Shown here: positions 1 through 11,567 of the stretch, piece by piece
How positions within the stretch are numbered: the first letter of the stretch is position 1
Layout: each line of letters starts with the position of its first letter
Origin: Alteromonas profundi
GTDB taxonomy: Bacteria > Pseudomonadota > Gammaproteobacteria > Enterobacterales > Alteromonadaceae
Length of the DNA stretch: 64,000 nucleotides
Reading direction: 5' to 3'
NCBI RefSeq assembly: GCF_010500865.1
Contig: NZ_JAAAWN010000011.1
Span: 62,001 to 126,000 of the forward strand
Program-made: the position numbers and the translations under genes
Notes under the pieces: model-generated
The model's database searches: none
What the model was told of the DNA's origin: nothing
The model's input: the letters and a program-made list of their open reading frames with translations, nothing else

Positions 1-963
1 GTAGTTTATTACGTGGCTAACACGTTCAACATCAAGACCACGGGCTACCACATCGGTTGCCACTAAGATATCGATCTTCCCTTGTTTTAGCTTATCTACC
101 GTACGTTCACGGGCATTCTGAGGAATGTCACCATTTAACGGTTCTACATCGTAGCCGCGTGCCGATAGCTTGTCAGCCAATTCAACCGTAGCGGTTTTTG
201 TGCGTACGAAGATAATAACACCGTCAAAAGGTTCGACTTCCATTATACGCGTTAGTGCTTCTAGCTTATGATGCGGGGCAACTTGGCAGTAGCGCTGACG
301 TATGGTGCTTGCTGTACTTACTTTTGACGCAATTTTCACATGCTTAGGGTCGTTAAGATAACGTTGAGTAATCTTTTTGATTGGCCCAGGCATCGTTGCC
401 GAGAACAACGCAGTTTGGCGTTCTTTCGGTGCGTGACTTAATATAAGTTCAACGTCATCGATAAAGCCCATGCGTAACATTTCATCAGCTTCATCAAGAA
501 CTAAGTATTTAAGTTCGCTTAAATCCAATGTTTTACGTTTGATATGGTCGATAACTCGACCAGGTGTACCTACGATAACCTGAACGCCACGTTTAAGTTG
601 ACGAATTTGGTTGTCATAAGATTGACCGCCATAAACAGGCAGTACTTTAATTTTTTGGCTAAAACTAGCGTACACTTGGAACGCTTCGGCTACCTGAATC
701 GCAAGTTCGCGAGTCGGTGCTAATACCAGTAATTGCGGCTTACGTTGCTCAGGATCGATATTTGCCAACATAGGCAGGGCAAACGCAGCGGTTTTTCCTG
801 TCCCTGTCTGGGCCTGACCGAGTAAATCATGTCCTTCAAGCAGTAAAGGAATACTTTCAGCTTGAATAGGGGACGGTTTCTCGTAGCCAACTTTTTCAAG
901 GGCTTGTAAGATAGGTTCTGGTAATTTTAGATCTTTAAATGTCATGTCGACAGTTGTTGTCAT
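1..963 (-). CDS. deaD: DEAD-box ATP-dependent RNA helicase, DeaD/CsdA type (C-terminus outside window)
   Basis: The minus strand is open from an ATG at 963 to the window edge (321 codons) and carries helicase motifs in order: Q motif GYEKPSPIQ, Walker A AQTGTGKT, PTRELAIQ, TPGR, DEAD, SAT, IIFVRT and ATDVVARGLD. Motif VI and the C-terminal RNA-binding region lie beyond position 1. An AGGA six bases before the ATG supports this start; a second ATG lies six codons in. Such helicases remodel RNA in cold adaptation, ribosome assembly and mRNA turnover. The match to the DeaD subgroup rests on the motif spacing and the GYEKPSPIQ/DVVARGLD wording; with the C-terminus missing, another DEAD-box paralogue cannot be excluded. 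Confidence 0.9.
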   Translation of the reverse strand, partial: MTTTVDMTFKDLKLPEPILQALEKVGYEKPSPIQAESIPLLLEGHDLLGQAQTGTGKTAAFALPMLANIDPEQRKPQLLVLAPTRELAIQVAEAFQVYASFSQKIKVLPVYGGQSYDNQIRQLKRGVQVIVGTPGRVIDHIKRKTLDLSELKYLVLDEADEMLRMGFIDDVELILSHAPKERQTALFSATMPGPIKKITQRYLNDPKHVKIASKVSTASTIRQRYCQVAPHHKLEALTRIMEVEPFDGVIIFVRTKTATVELADKLSARGYDVEPLNGDIPQNARERTVDKLKQGKIDILVATDVVARGLDVERVSHVINY

Positions 964-1183
964 TAAGGGTCCTGATGCATTAAGTAAGGAGGACGCGGTA
1001 AACGTGGACGACCTATGTAAGCGTCAGTGTTTAACCGGCAGTGTTGCAAAAAACGTTATTATATTCGAATAATGGTCAGGTTGCCACGAAATTGCACAAT
1101 AATGATGAAAAAATACACAGAATTTGGTGTAAGCTTTGATGTGTAGACAACAAATAAACCAATGCAGGGCAAAGGGAATAACA

Positions 1184-3961
1184 ATGAACAGAAAATCTTC
1201 ACGCCGCTTTTTGAAGCGTTCATCGGTAGCTGTCATGCTATTGAGCAGCCTAGTTATGGCTGGTTGCACAGAAAAATCCATGGAGGAGCACCTTGAAGAC
1301 GCTCGCGCCTATGCGCAGTCGCAGCAAGTTGATGCCGCTATAGTTGAATATAAAAATGCTATTCAACTTCAACCTGACGCCGCATTACCTCGCTTTGAAT
1401 TAGGTAAGATGTATTTGCAGAATAATAATTTTACGGCTGCAGAAAAAGAACTAAATAGAGCGCTTGAACTTGGCCACCCTGCCAATGAAGTTATTCCACT
1501 ACTGTCGATGTCATATCAACAGTCGGGTGCCGAAACTGCCCTTGCCGGAGTAGATTATCGTGCGCAAGGTATGACAGCGGTGGAGTCTGCCGAAGTTGGG
1601 TTTTATAAGCTACAAGCTTTAGTCCAGCTAGAAAAAAGTGACGAAGCCAGAGCGCTATTGAACGATTTAATGACGTTAGATACGTCTACTGTCTACAAAG
1701 GCTTAATTGATAGCTATCAATATATTTTAAATGACAATTACGCCGCAGCCCTCAGCGCAACTGAGGCGTTACGAGAGCAAGCACCGCAAAATAAAGACCT
1801 ATTACTGCAACTAGCGCGCCTCTATTTACTACAGAATCAGCAAGAGAAAGCTATCGAAGTATACGATAATTATGTGTCTGCTTACCCTGATGACGTGCAA
1901 AGCAAATTCGCATTTGTGGCCTTATTGGTAGAGCAAAAAGAACTCGATAAAGCGGAACCTATTGTTGATGAGTTACTAAAAATAAATGAAAACCACCCTC
2001 TGCTTAATACGTTCAAAGGTATTATTGAGTCTGCCAACGGCAACTATCAAAACGCATTAGAGCGTCTTGAAATTGCCATCATGAACGGCAAAAGCGATCA
2101 GGTGGTGCGCTTGGTAGCAGGATTTAGTGCCTATCAAATTCAAGACTTTGAAGCCGCTCAACGACACCTTTCGATGGTAGCATCATCGTTACCGGCTAAT
2201 CACCCAGGCCTACGCATGCTCGCCGACAGTATGCTTCAGCTAGGTGAAAGCGACGGCGCCTTAGATGTGCTAAATCGCGTCTCTTCGCAGTCAGATACCG
2301 ATGCTGCTTTATTCTCAAAGGCCAGTTATCAACTGCTTAAAGAAGGGAATGTAGCGGGTGCCCGCGAAATGGTGGAAAAAAGTGAGGCAGTGAGTAATTC
2401 GCCAGAAGATTTAGCCCGTTTAGGTGTATTGCAGCTTTCACTTAATGATGTAGATGGTTTGGTGAATATTGAAGAGGCGGTAAAGCAAGCACCCGAATCG
2501 CCCTCTACGCAGAACACTTTGATACGTGCCTATCTTGCAACAGGGCAGTTAGAGAAAGCGAAAGAAGCGGCTAATGAATGGCGTGAGCAATCGCCGCAAT
2601 TTGCGCTGCCAGTGGTATACCTAGCTAACATTGCTACTGCTGAAAAAGATTATGATGCCGCCGAGGGGTATTTAGCAAAAGCGGTGGCCCTTGAAGGGTC
2701 ACAAGATGAAGTGGTATTTGCCCGCACTAAGTTGCACATTGTTAAAGAAGAGCAAGACAAAGCGCTCGCCGTTATCAAACAGTTTCTAAACGATAACCCT
2801 GAAAGCATTCAAGCAATAACGTATTGGTACGCAATTGAAGCGTCAAACGATAATAGCGAGGTGGTGATAAAGCATGCTACTAAGCAGCTAGATAAAGACC
2901 AAGACAATATTATGCTGCGCCTCTTATTAGCACGTATGCATTCTTTAAATGGTGATTTGGAGGAAACGGTAAGCTTATTGTCGAGCATTGAAGGAGATAG
3001 AAGTACGCCTATGGCGTTCTGGCGTTTGAAAGGCCAAGCACTTGTAGCGACGAATAAGGTAGAACAGGCGAAGGCGTTATTTGAACGCTGGTTAGAGCTT
3101 TATCCACGGGATAAAAATGCAGTATTAGGGACGCTGCTTATTCTTGATGCTGAAAATAACTTCAAAGAAGGTTTAGCATTAACAGAAAAGTTTCTAGATA
3201 AACGCACCGATCCGCAGATTTCACTGCTCAAAGCTTATTTCCTCAGCAAGATGGGACGCACCGCACCGGCTTGGGAAATCATAAACAATGCGTCTGACGA
3301 AGCCAAAGAACTGCCCTTTGTTCGCGGCATCATTGCGCGTTTGTATGTGTTTGATAAAAAACCTGAAAAGGCTTTAGATCATGCAATGGCTGCGTATGAA
3401 ACAGTACAAAACGATGACAACGCACTCTTGGTTCTTGCTATATTAGATATGACGGATAAAAAGGACGAAGCTTATGCGTTTATATCCGAGCATGTCGAAA
3501 AGTACCCCAACGATATTCGTAGCGCTATGTTGTTAGCCGAGCGTCAGATTGTCAAAGACCAAGCCAAAGCGTCACAGACGTATGAAACTATCCTGCAAAA
3601 AACACCAGAAAACTTTGTTGTGTTGAACAATCTTGCGTACTTGAAATTGCAAGAGGGCGATTTAAACCGCGCTGAAACCTTAGCAAAGAGAGCGCTTGCC
3701 ATACAGCCTGATCAAGCTGATGCAGTAGACACGCTAGCACAGGTACATGTGGCGCAAGGTGACAAAGAAGAGGCATTGTCTTTGTATGAAAGCATTGCTA
3801 CTGAAACTATTCGCAGTGAAGAAGTGTATTTAAATTACGTTGAGTTATTACTGCAATTTGATAAAGATACGCTAGCACGGCGCCTACTTTCTAGCCGAGA
3901 GTTTAAGCAAGCCGCATCGCAGTCAAGGCTTGAAGGGTTTAAACAAAGCTACGGCATATAA
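1184..3961 (+). CDS. TPR-repeat lipoprotein, PrsT-like (PEP-CTERM/XrtA system family)
   Basis: 925 residues from the ATG at 1184, which follows an AAAGGGA ribosome site; an upstream in-frame ATG at 1136 would bury the signal peptide. The N-terminus is basic then hydrophobic and ends in a lipobox (LVMAGC, Cys28), so this is a lipoprotein. The rest is almost entirely tetratricopeptide-type helical hairpins (for example YKNAIQLQPDAALPRFELG and LAKRALAIQPDQADAVDTLA). Length and layout resemble the PrsT family that accompanies exosortase XrtA and exopolysaccharide export, acting as a periplasmic scaffold. No exosortase, PEP-CTERM protein or polysaccharide gene is nearby, so the assignment to that system is an inference; another large TPR lipoprotein is possible. 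It stands alone, convergent with the channel gene. Confidence 0.7.
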   Translation: MNRKSSRRFLKRSSVAVMLLSSLVMAGCTEKSMEEHLEDARAYAQSQQVDAAIVEYKNAIQLQPDAALPRFELGKMYLQNNNFTAAEKELNRALELGHPANEVIPLLSMSYQQSGAETALAGVDYRAQGMTAVESAEVGFYKLQALVQLEKSDEARALLNDLMTLDTSTVYKGLIDSYQYILNDNYAAALSATEALREQAPQNKDLLLQLARLYLLQNQQEKAIEVYDNYVSAYPDDVQSKFAFVALLVEQKELDKAEPIVDELLKINENHPLLNTFKGIIESANGNYQNALERLEIAIMNGKSDQVVRLVAGFSAYQIQDFEAAQRHLSMVASSLPANHPGLRMLADSMLQLGESDGALDVLNRVSSQSDTDAALFSKASYQLLKEGNVAGAREMVEKSEAVSNSPEDLARLGVLQLSLNDVDGLVNIEEAVKQAPESPSTQNTLIRAYLATGQLEKAKEAANEWREQSPQFALPVVYLANIATAEKDYDAAEGYLAKAVALEGSQDEVVFARTKLHIVKEEQDKALAVIKQFLNDNPESIQAITYWYAIEASNDNSEVVIKHATKQLDKDQDNIMLRLLLARMHSLNGDLEETVSLLSSIEGDRSTPMAFWRLKGQALVATNKVEQAKALFERWLELYPRDKNAVLGTLLILDAENNFKEGLALTEKFLDKRTDPQISLLKAYFLSKMGRTAPAWEIINNASDEAKELPFVRGIIARLYVFDKKPEKALDHAMAAYETVQNDDNALLVLAILDMTDKKDEAYAFISEHVEKYPNDIRSAMLLAERQIVKDQAKASQTYETILQKTPENFVVLNNLAYLKLQEGDLNRAETLAKRALAIQPDQADAVDTLAQVHVAQGDKEEALSLYESIATETIRSEEVYLNYVELLLQFDKDTLARRLLSSREFKQAASQSRLEGFKQSYGI

Positions 3962-4079
3962 CTTTTTAGTGTTGTTGTCATCTGTTTTGCCATAACGGTA
4001 ACGGCAGTATTATTGACGGGTGTTTGGCATATATAGCCGTGCAACACGCAGGCTAAGCAAACGCAGCGCTTAAAATCAA

Positions 4080-4120
4080 AACGCCGGTTTAGGACACATT
4101 AATCTACCTAAACCGGCGTT
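4080..4120. terminator. Bidirectional intrinsic terminator
   Basis: A perfect 14-bp inverted repeat (AACGCCGGTTTAGG at 4080-4093 and its complement at 4107-4120) encloses a 13-base loop, followed by a T run on the plus strand. It lies between two convergent genes and would end the TPR lipoprotein transcript; the channel gene on the other strand may share it. Confidence 0.85.
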
Positions 4121-4140
4121 TTTTCTTTTTCTCTTCAAGG

Positions 4141-4962
4141 CTATTTATCAAGCTTAGCCTTAATGGTTTTTAGTTCTTTCATAATCGTGTCTAGGGTGAC
4201 TTCTTCAAAGCCTTCAGCGGCTTTTTCGGCCTTAAGCAAGGCGAGCTTTTCAGCCCGCGCTTTCTCATTTTCCCGTTCCATAACGTTTACCACTATGCCT
4301 ATCACCATATTAAGAAACGCAAACGCAGTGAAAAAGATAAAAGTGAGGTAATAGGCCCAGCTCAGCGGGTAGACCTCCATCGTTTCGTACATTACATCGG
4401 TCCAATCTTCGAACGTCATCACCCTAAATAGAGTAAGGAGCGAAATGGTAATGTCACCCCAAAGTTTAGGGTTAATTTCTTCAAATAGGGTGCTGCCTAC
4501 GGCGGCGTAAATATAGAAGATAATGAACATTAGCAACATTACGTAACCAAGTTGGGGTAATGCTTTAACTAACGAAACCAATAAAATACGTAGCTCAGGA
4601 ATAATTGATATCATGCGCAATACGCGGAAAACCCGCACCAAGCGTGCAATAACCGCAAGTTCAGCGTCATCAGCAGGGATTAAGCTGATCACGACAATAA
4701 GGGTATCAAACCAATTCCAGAAACTTTTAAAGAAGTAGCGTTTTTGACGCTCGGCTAAAAAGCGAATGGTGATTTCAGTGAGAAAAAACGCACTGATAAA
4801 CCAATCTAATAGTAAGGTTACCGAGCCAAAACCCGCAGGGAGTTCGTAGGTTTTTGCCCCCACTAGCAGGGCTGAAATAACAATAACGCTAACCACAAAG
4901 GCTTCAAACCATTTATTGGCGCGGATCTGTTCAAAACGATTTTGTAACTCAGAGGCTTGCAT
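4141..4962 (-). CDS. Voltage-gated-type cation channel (bacterial NaV-like ion transport protein)
   Basis: 273 residues with the layout of a single-domain six-helix channel: S1 about 18-38, S2 about 47-70, S3 about 83-97, S4 about 104-125 with arginines at 107, 110, 113 and 116 every third position, S5 about 135-158, pore loop near 170-195, S6 about 203-228. The filter region reads TFEDW (183-187) where classical NaChBac/NavAb channels have TLESW, keeping the ring glutamate and tryptophan. The C-terminus is charged and helical (230-273), fitting the coiled-coil that assembles these homotetramers. The voltage sensor and filter make a sodium or sodium/calcium channel likely; ion selectivity cannot be read safely from E-D in place of E-S. 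Confidence 0.85.
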   Translation of the reverse strand: MQASELQNRFEQIRANKWFEAFVVSVIVISALLVGAKTYELPAGFGSVTLLLDWFISAFFLTEITIRFLAERQKRYFFKSFWNWFDTLIVVISLIPADDAELAVIARLVRVFRVLRMISIIPELRILLVSLVKALPQLGYVMLLMFIIFYIYAAVGSTLFEEINPKLWGDITISLLTLFRVMTFEDWTDVMYETMEVYPLSWAYYLTFIFFTAFAFLNMVIGIVVNVMERENEKARAEKLALLKAEKAAEGFEEVTLDTIMKELKTIKAKLDK

Positions 4963-5194
4963 GTCTTCTTCGCTTAAAATACAGGGAGGCTCTCTTTATA
5001 CATTGACGATAGTGAATGTGAGAGAAACCATGGGATAAAAAAACGGGCGTCATCATGGATGATGTTTTACCTAGCTGGCAAGTAAAAAGATGCATAATAA
5101 AGCACAATTTTTAGCGTTTATTATAAATAGACACCTGAGTACATCGTGCAGGTGTTTTACCGCCAAGCACGCATCCGCGTATTTTTTACTGGTA

Positions 5195-5217
5195 CAAAAA
5201 AGGCGGCCATTGCCGCC
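5195..5217 (-). terminator. Intrinsic terminator of tolC
   Basis: Read on the minus strand: GGCGGC, loop AATG, GCCGCC (5202-5207 paired with 5212-5217), then a run of T (5195-5201). It begins 24 bases past the tolC stop. Confidence 0.8.
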
Positions 5218-5240
5218 CTTTACCTAATATGTACTACGCT

Positions 5241-6632
5241 TTATTGGGTCGTTTCTACCGGCCGTAAACCACGGTTAATCATAGCAACATCTTCACCGGT
5301 AAGAGTTCCGGCAGCTTGTTTTAAGGTTACTACTGATTGAATGAAGTCGTAACGAGCACCCGATAGGTTTCTTCTGGCATCAAATAAGTTTCTTGTGCTG
5401 TCTAGCACATCAACGATTGTACGCGTACCTACATCAAAGCCTGCTTCTGTGGCCTTTAAGGCGCTGTCAGCTGAAACCACCGACTGCTCAAGCGCGCGAA
5501 TGGTAGAAATAGCGGCTTTTACATCATTAAATGAACTACGTACCGATTGTACTGTTTGACGATAGGTCTGTTCCGCAATTTGGCTAGTAGCAACGTAGTT
5601 GTACTTAGCGCGTTTGGTTTGCGCAGTTATACTGCCACCTTGGTAAATAGGCACGCTTAATGATAGCGCGATTGACTGGCTATCTAAGTAGGGGGTTTCA
5701 TAACCAAATGGCGTGGTAGAGCCATCATCATTAATAACTTCTGCATCTACGTCGTCTTTAGAGCGGCCATAGCTACCAGAGAGTGATATTGTGGGTAAGT
5801 GACCCGAGCGTGCAATAGCGATATCTTCTTTTGCCACGTCCATTGCTAACCGGTCAACCAATAGTGCAAGGTTGCTTTCTTGCGCAATTTCAAGCCAGTC
5901 ATCAACCTGCGCTGGTGTTGGCATAGTGGCAGAAAAGCTTTCTGTGTTTAAGCCATACAGACGATCATGATATTTGCCAGTAATGACACGCAGCGCTTCT
6001 AGGGCAGACTCAAGGGCGTTTTTAGCCTGAATTTCTTGTGCTACCGTACTATCGTAGTTCGCTTGCGCTTCGTGTACATCGGTAATGGCGGTAAGCCCTA
6101 CTTCGAAACGTTGTCGGGTTTGTTCTAATTGACGCTCAATGGCGCGCTTCTCCGCGCCTACAAACTCAACGTTATCGCGAGCGCGAAGTACATCGAAATA
6201 AGCATTCACGGTACGTACAATTACATCTTGCATACTGGCTGCAAGCGCAGCATCAGATTGCTGAGCGATTTTTTCAGCGCGGTCTAGTCCAAGCCAGTTT
6301 GCGTGGTCGTATAACGACATGGAAAGCGATAACCCATAGTCGATGGTGTCTACTTCAGTATCTGTTGTAAAAACCTGTAACCCGTCGTCACCCGCAGCTT
6401 GTTGAAAGCGCTCAGAATCTGAGATGGTGTAGCCCACTGAGCCTGAAATTTGCGGGAGTAAGTTTGCGCGGCTAATGCTAATCCCTGCAAACGCGGCATC
6501 GCGCTCAGCTTTCGCTTGGTTTACTTGGGGGTCGTTTGCGACCGCTTGTTGATAAACCTGGATTAAGTCATCGGCAAGGGCACCTGTGCTAATAGATAAA
6601 CCTATTACCAGCGACAGAAGTGTTCGTTTCAT
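5241..6632 (-). CDS. tolC: Outer-membrane efflux channel TolC
   Basis: 463 residues with a signal peptide (cleavage expected after GALA near residue 20) and two tandem outer-membrane efflux repeats, the normal TolC architecture: each repeat gives long periplasmic helices and two outer-membrane strands. Recognisable pieces are ARDNVEFVGAEKRAIERQLE and RQRFEVGLTAITDVHEAQA in the first repeat and EAGFDVGTRTIVDVLDSTR in the second. The trimer forms the exit duct for tripartite drug and protein exporters. It is divergent from nudF, the same order as in E. coli, which supports tolC over a paralogue. The 278-bp space between them must hold both promoters. Confidence 0.93.
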   Translation of the reverse strand: MKRTLLSLVIGLSISTGALADDLIQVYQQAVANDPQVNQAKAERDAAFAGISISRANLLPQISGSVGYTISDSERFQQAAGDDGLQVFTTDTEVDTIDYGLSLSMSLYDHANWLGLDRAEKIAQQSDAALAASMQDVIVRTVNAYFDVLRARDNVEFVGAEKRAIERQLEQTRQRFEVGLTAITDVHEAQANYDSTVAQEIQAKNALESALEALRVITGKYHDRLYGLNTESFSATMPTPAQVDDWLEIAQESNLALLVDRLAMDVAKEDIAIARSGHLPTISLSGSYGRSKDDVDAEVINDDGSTTPFGYETPYLDSQSIALSLSVPIYQGGSITAQTKRAKYNYVATSQIAEQTYRQTVQSVRSSFNDVKAAISTIRALEQSVVSADSALKATEAGFDVGTRTIVDVLDSTRNLFDARRNLSGARYDFIQSVVTLKQAAGTLTGEDVAMINRGLRPVETTQ

Positions 6633-6910
6633 GCTTACGTATTCCTGTTAAGTCAGTTGAGTCTTATGGACTGCGAATTTTATTAGTTTAAGAATAATTA
6701 ACGGTAAACCGAAAGCGTCTTCTCGTAACAGTTATGGTTTAACTGTAACAGAATATGTGATCTGGACTTATTATTTCACCAGTACCCAAGCTATTATTTA
6801 TATCGCTCTCGAGTTTTATCCAATGATGCGAAGCCTTTAGCGACATATACAAAAATGGAGTCAATCTGTACTATGCATGATAAACCGTTTAGAACCAAAA
6901 GTGTCTGCTA

Positions 6911-7537
6911 ATGAGCAAGAAAATCCTTTCGTTTACCTCAAACGACGTAGAAATCACGGATATTACGCCAGTTTATCGTGGTTTTTTCACCATGCAAGAG
7001 TATCAATTTAGACACAAGTGCTTCAATGGCGAATGGAGCCCAACCATAAAGCGTGAAATTTTTGAACGGGGCCACGCAGTGGGTATATTACCCTATGATC
7101 CAGAACAAAAAGAGTTTGTGCTAATTGAGCAGGTTAGAATAGGGGCATTACCTACGTCTTCAACCCCTTGGTTGATAGAAATTATCGCCGGTATGATTGA
7201 TGAAGGGGAGACGGAAGAAGATGTTTGCCATCGTGAGTCGATGGAGGAAGCAGGCATCCGCTTAACGCACCTTACCAAAGCCGTAAATTATCTATCGAGC
7301 CCCGGCGGCACAACCGAGCGGGTGCATTTATATGTAGCCAAAACTGATGCTACATTGGCCCACGGCGTGCACGGATTAGTATCGGAGTCAGAAGACATTA
7401 AAGTACATCGAGTGGCAGAAAGTACCGCTCGCGAATGGCTAGAAAATGGCTTAATCGACAACGCAGCAGCCATAATTGCGCTACAATGGTTTTTTATGCA
7501 CAAAACAACGTTACTGGAGCAGTGGCAAACAAAGTGA
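6911..7537 (+). CDS. nudF: ADP-ribose pyrophosphatase (Nudix hydrolase)
   Basis: 208 residues. The Nudix box begins at GMIDEGETEEDV and continues HRESMEEAGI, matching GX5EX7REUXEEXGU closely enough to keep the metal-binding RE..EE core. Flanking pieces SSPGGTTERVHLYV and IDNAAAIIALQWF are characteristic of the NudF/ADP-ribose pyrophosphatase group, which cleaves ADP-ribose to AMP and ribose 5-phosphate. It is the first gene of a tight run nudF-yqiB-cpdA-yqiA; its stop codon overlaps the next start by 4 bases (GTGA), indicating translational coupling. Confidence 0.93.
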   Translation: MSKKILSFTSNDVEITDITPVYRGFFTMQEYQFRHKCFNGEWSPTIKREIFERGHAVGILPYDPEQKEFVLIEQVRIGALPTSSTPWLIEIIAGMIDEGETEEDVCHRESMEEAGIRLTHLTKAVNYLSSPGGTTERVHLYVAKTDATLAHGVHGLVSESEDIKVHRVAESTAREWLENGLIDNAAAIIALQWFFMHKTTLLEQWQTK

Positions 7538-7974
7538 CTTTATATTCACAGCGGAAATACGTTCCGCATTTACCGACAATTCAGGCTCTTTGTGAGCTTA
7601 ATTATTCGCACATCATGCGGATCTTGCCAGACTGCGATACTGAAAAGTTAAGCTACGAGTTTGCCGTGGGCAAAAGTATGACTTATCAGATATGTATTAT
7701 TGAGTCGGCACGCTACACCAGTACGCTTACCGTACAACAGCTCACCAATGAAATGCCTAGTTACCTAAAGCCTGCCATGACGGTGCGTTTGTACCATGAT
7801 GCGCGTATGGCCGAGGTCATTAACAGTCAAAATACGGGGGTGTTAGAACCCTCTTACGACTACCCTAATCTTAATATGCGTCAGCGAAATGAAAAACATA
7901 TGGTAAATATATTCCTCGCGGAATGGCTTCATTTTTGTTTAACACGCAAACCTAAGGTGGCGTCACAAGTGTGA
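7534..7974 (+). CDS. yqiB: DUF1249 family protein YqiB
   Basis: 146 residues from a GTG at 7534 overlapping the nudF stop by 4 bases; a longer reading from 7435 would lie inside nudF and is unlikely. E. coli YqiB has 140 residues. Conserved stretches are LCELNYSHIMRILP, IIESARYTSTLTV, MTVRLYHDARMAEV and SYDYPNLNMRQRNEKHMVN. The biochemical function is not known. Its constant position between nudF and cpdA in enterobacteria and here suggests a role tied to those genes, but that is inference only. Confidence 0.88.
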   Translation: MTLYSQRKYVPHLPTIQALCELNYSHIMRILPDCDTEKLSYEFAVGKSMTYQICIIESARYTSTLTVQQLTNEMPSYLKPAMTVRLYHDARMAEVINSQNTGVLEPSYDYPNLNMRQRNEKHMVNIFLAEWLHFCLTRKPKVASQV

Positions 7975-8777
7975 AGCGCCTACTGCATATCACCGATTGC
8001 CATTTATTCGCAGACCCTGATCGCACTGGTTACGGCGACATTAAGCCCTACTACTCGCTAGCGAGAATATTATCGCGTGTATTTAACCTATGTGAAAATG
8101 AGCCGCAGACAGAAGCATATGATGGTAGCGCACAGCCCACTACTCACGCCCCAGGTCATATTGATGGGGTCATCGTTACTGGGGATATTTCAGGGGACGA
8201 TAGTAAGCAAAGCTATCTACATTTCAGGCAATTGATAGCGCGTTATGTTTCAGTCCCCTTGTGGGTAATTCCGGGGAATCACGACAATAACCCTTATTTT
8301 AGCCAACTTTTAGGTGACCTTTGGTTGCAAGCAGGGACACGTCAAGTGTTCGGGCAGTGGTGCCTTCATGGCCTTGATACCCGCACTACAGGCACGCAGG
8401 GTATAATAGATAACGACCAGCTTCTAAGCGTATCAAACGCGATAGCGCAGCAGGAAAGCCGCCATCACTTGCTTTGTATTCATCACCATGTTTACCCCAC
8501 GGGCAGTTGGATGGACACCCATAATTTGCGCAACCCAGAACGTTTAATTAACTGGCTAAAACATCAAAGGGAAGTGAAGGCGCTTATTCACGGCCACGTA
8601 CATACGCCGCTTCGACAGTTTGTAGACGCTACGAAAATACCTATTTTCGGCGCACCCTCTACCAGTTGGCAATGGCAAATGAGCGTTGACTTCTCAGTGA
8701 GTACGCTCTCCCCCGGCTATCAAATATTAACCTTACACCCCACCGGCAACCTTAGCGTAGAAATAGAGAGAATATAA
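7971..8777 (+). CDS. cpdA: 3',5'-cyclic-AMP phosphodiesterase CpdA
   Basis: 268 residues from a GTG at 7971 overlapping the yqiB stop. The metallophosphoesterase motifs are all visible: ITDCHLF (DxH), VTGDISGD, IPGNHDNN (GNHD), LLCIHHHV and HGHVHTP. These bind two metal ions and hydrolyse cAMP to AMP, lowering CRP activity. Compared with E. coli CpdA there is an extra stretch of about 25 residues before the GD motif (region around NEPQTEAYDGSAQ), probably a surface loop. The operon position matches enterobacterial cpdA. Confidence 0.92.
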   Translation: MKRLLHITDCHLFADPDRTGYGDIKPYYSLARILSRVFNLCENEPQTEAYDGSAQPTTHAPGHIDGVIVTGDISGDDSKQSYLHFRQLIARYVSVPLWVIPGNHDNNPYFSQLLGDLWLQAGTRQVFGQWCLHGLDTRTTGTQGIIDNDQLLSVSNAIAQQESRHHLLCIHHHVYPTGSWMDTHNLRNPERLINWLKHQREVKALIHGHVHTPLRQFVDATKIPIFGAPSTSWQWQMSVDFSVSTLSPGYQILTLHPTGNLSVEIERI

Positions 8778-8781
8778 CGCG

Positions 8782-9393
8782 ATGCAGCACATTTTATACC
8801 TTCATGGTTTTTTAAGTTCACCGCAGTCAGTGAAGGCGCAGGCCACCAAAAAATACTTTAGTGAACACTATCCTCACGTAACCGTTCATACACCTCAATT
8901 GTCGAATTACCCAGGCCGAGTAGAATCTCAATTGATTGATATTATTGAAAAAAATCCAGCAATTGTAGAAGGTGGGTTAAAAGTTATTGGTAGTTCTATG
9001 GGGGGGTATCTTTCAACCTTTTTGGTGGAAAAGTTTGGCGGTAAAGCCGTATTGATTAACCCGGCGGTTAAACCCTATGAATTGCTAAGAGGCTTTATTG
9101 GTCGTCATGTAAACCCCTACACCCAAGAAACCTTTGACATTGTTGAAGATGATATGCGAGTCATACAAAAGCTAGAAGCGCCGCTATTGCGCACGCCATC
9201 GGCGTATAAAGTTATGTTGCAAACCGCAGATGAAACCCTAGATTACCTTCTAGCTGAAGAAAAATACCAAGGCGGTCATTTAGTGATCGAACAAGGAGGG
9301 GACCACAGTTTTGTCGACTATGAAAGACATCTTCCTGATATCGCCCGCTTTTTGTTAGAAGAGCCTGCAATCAATCAATCCAATGTGGGATGA
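8782..9393 (+). CDS. yqiA: Alpha/beta-hydrolase esterase YqiA
   Basis: 203 residues, starting 4 bases after cpdA. It opens with ILYLHGFLSSPQSVKAQ, the oxyanion-hole region of the YqiA/YcfP group. The nucleophile elbow is GSSMGGY and the C-terminal acid/His region is EQGGDHSFVDYERHLPDI. YqiA hydrolyses short acyl esters and acyl-CoA in vitro; its cellular substrate is not settled. The order nudF-yqiB-cpdA-yqiA-parE is the same as in E. coli. Confidence 0.9.
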   Translation: MQHILYLHGFLSSPQSVKAQATKKYFSEHYPHVTVHTPQLSNYPGRVESQLIDIIEKNPAIVEGGLKVIGSSMGGYLSTFLVEKFGGKAVLINPAVKPYELLRGFIGRHVNPYTQETFDIVEDDMRVIQKLEAPLLRTPSAYKVMLQTADETLDYLLAEEKYQGGHLVIEQGGDHSFVDYERHLPDIARFLLEEPAINQSNVG

Positions 9394-9492
9394 CATAGGC
9401 TTTTCATTGCTAGGCTACACAAGCCTTGGTAACATCAAATGACGCTATTTCGCCATGCGTGCAACGCATGTTTTTCTCTATTGCTGGCTTAA

Positions 9493-11403
<1,911 letters not shown>

Positions 11404-11421
11404 TTAGAGTAAATTAGCTAC

Positions 11422-11454
11422 AAGGGAAGGGAGATACATTAAATGTTTCCCTTT
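11422..11454 (+). terminator. Probable terminator after parE
   Basis: AAGGGAA (11422-11428) can pair with TTCCCTT downstream (11447-11453), and an alternative stem GGGAGATA/TGTTTCCC is possible, followed by a short T stretch. The stem is modest, so this is a weak call. Confidence 0.45.
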
Positions 11455-11567
11455 TCACGGGTTTTATTGAACTTTAGTATAGGTGGGGAAATAAGTTACT
11501 GGTATAGTGTTTTATTGGCGTTTAGTACGGCGTAACAAGGCCGACGAGTAAGGGTTACTGGAGACAG

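Noticed and set aside
5146..5340. A plus-strand 64-codon frame after tolC
   Set aside because: It overlaps the tolC terminator and the tolC C-terminus; composition is random.
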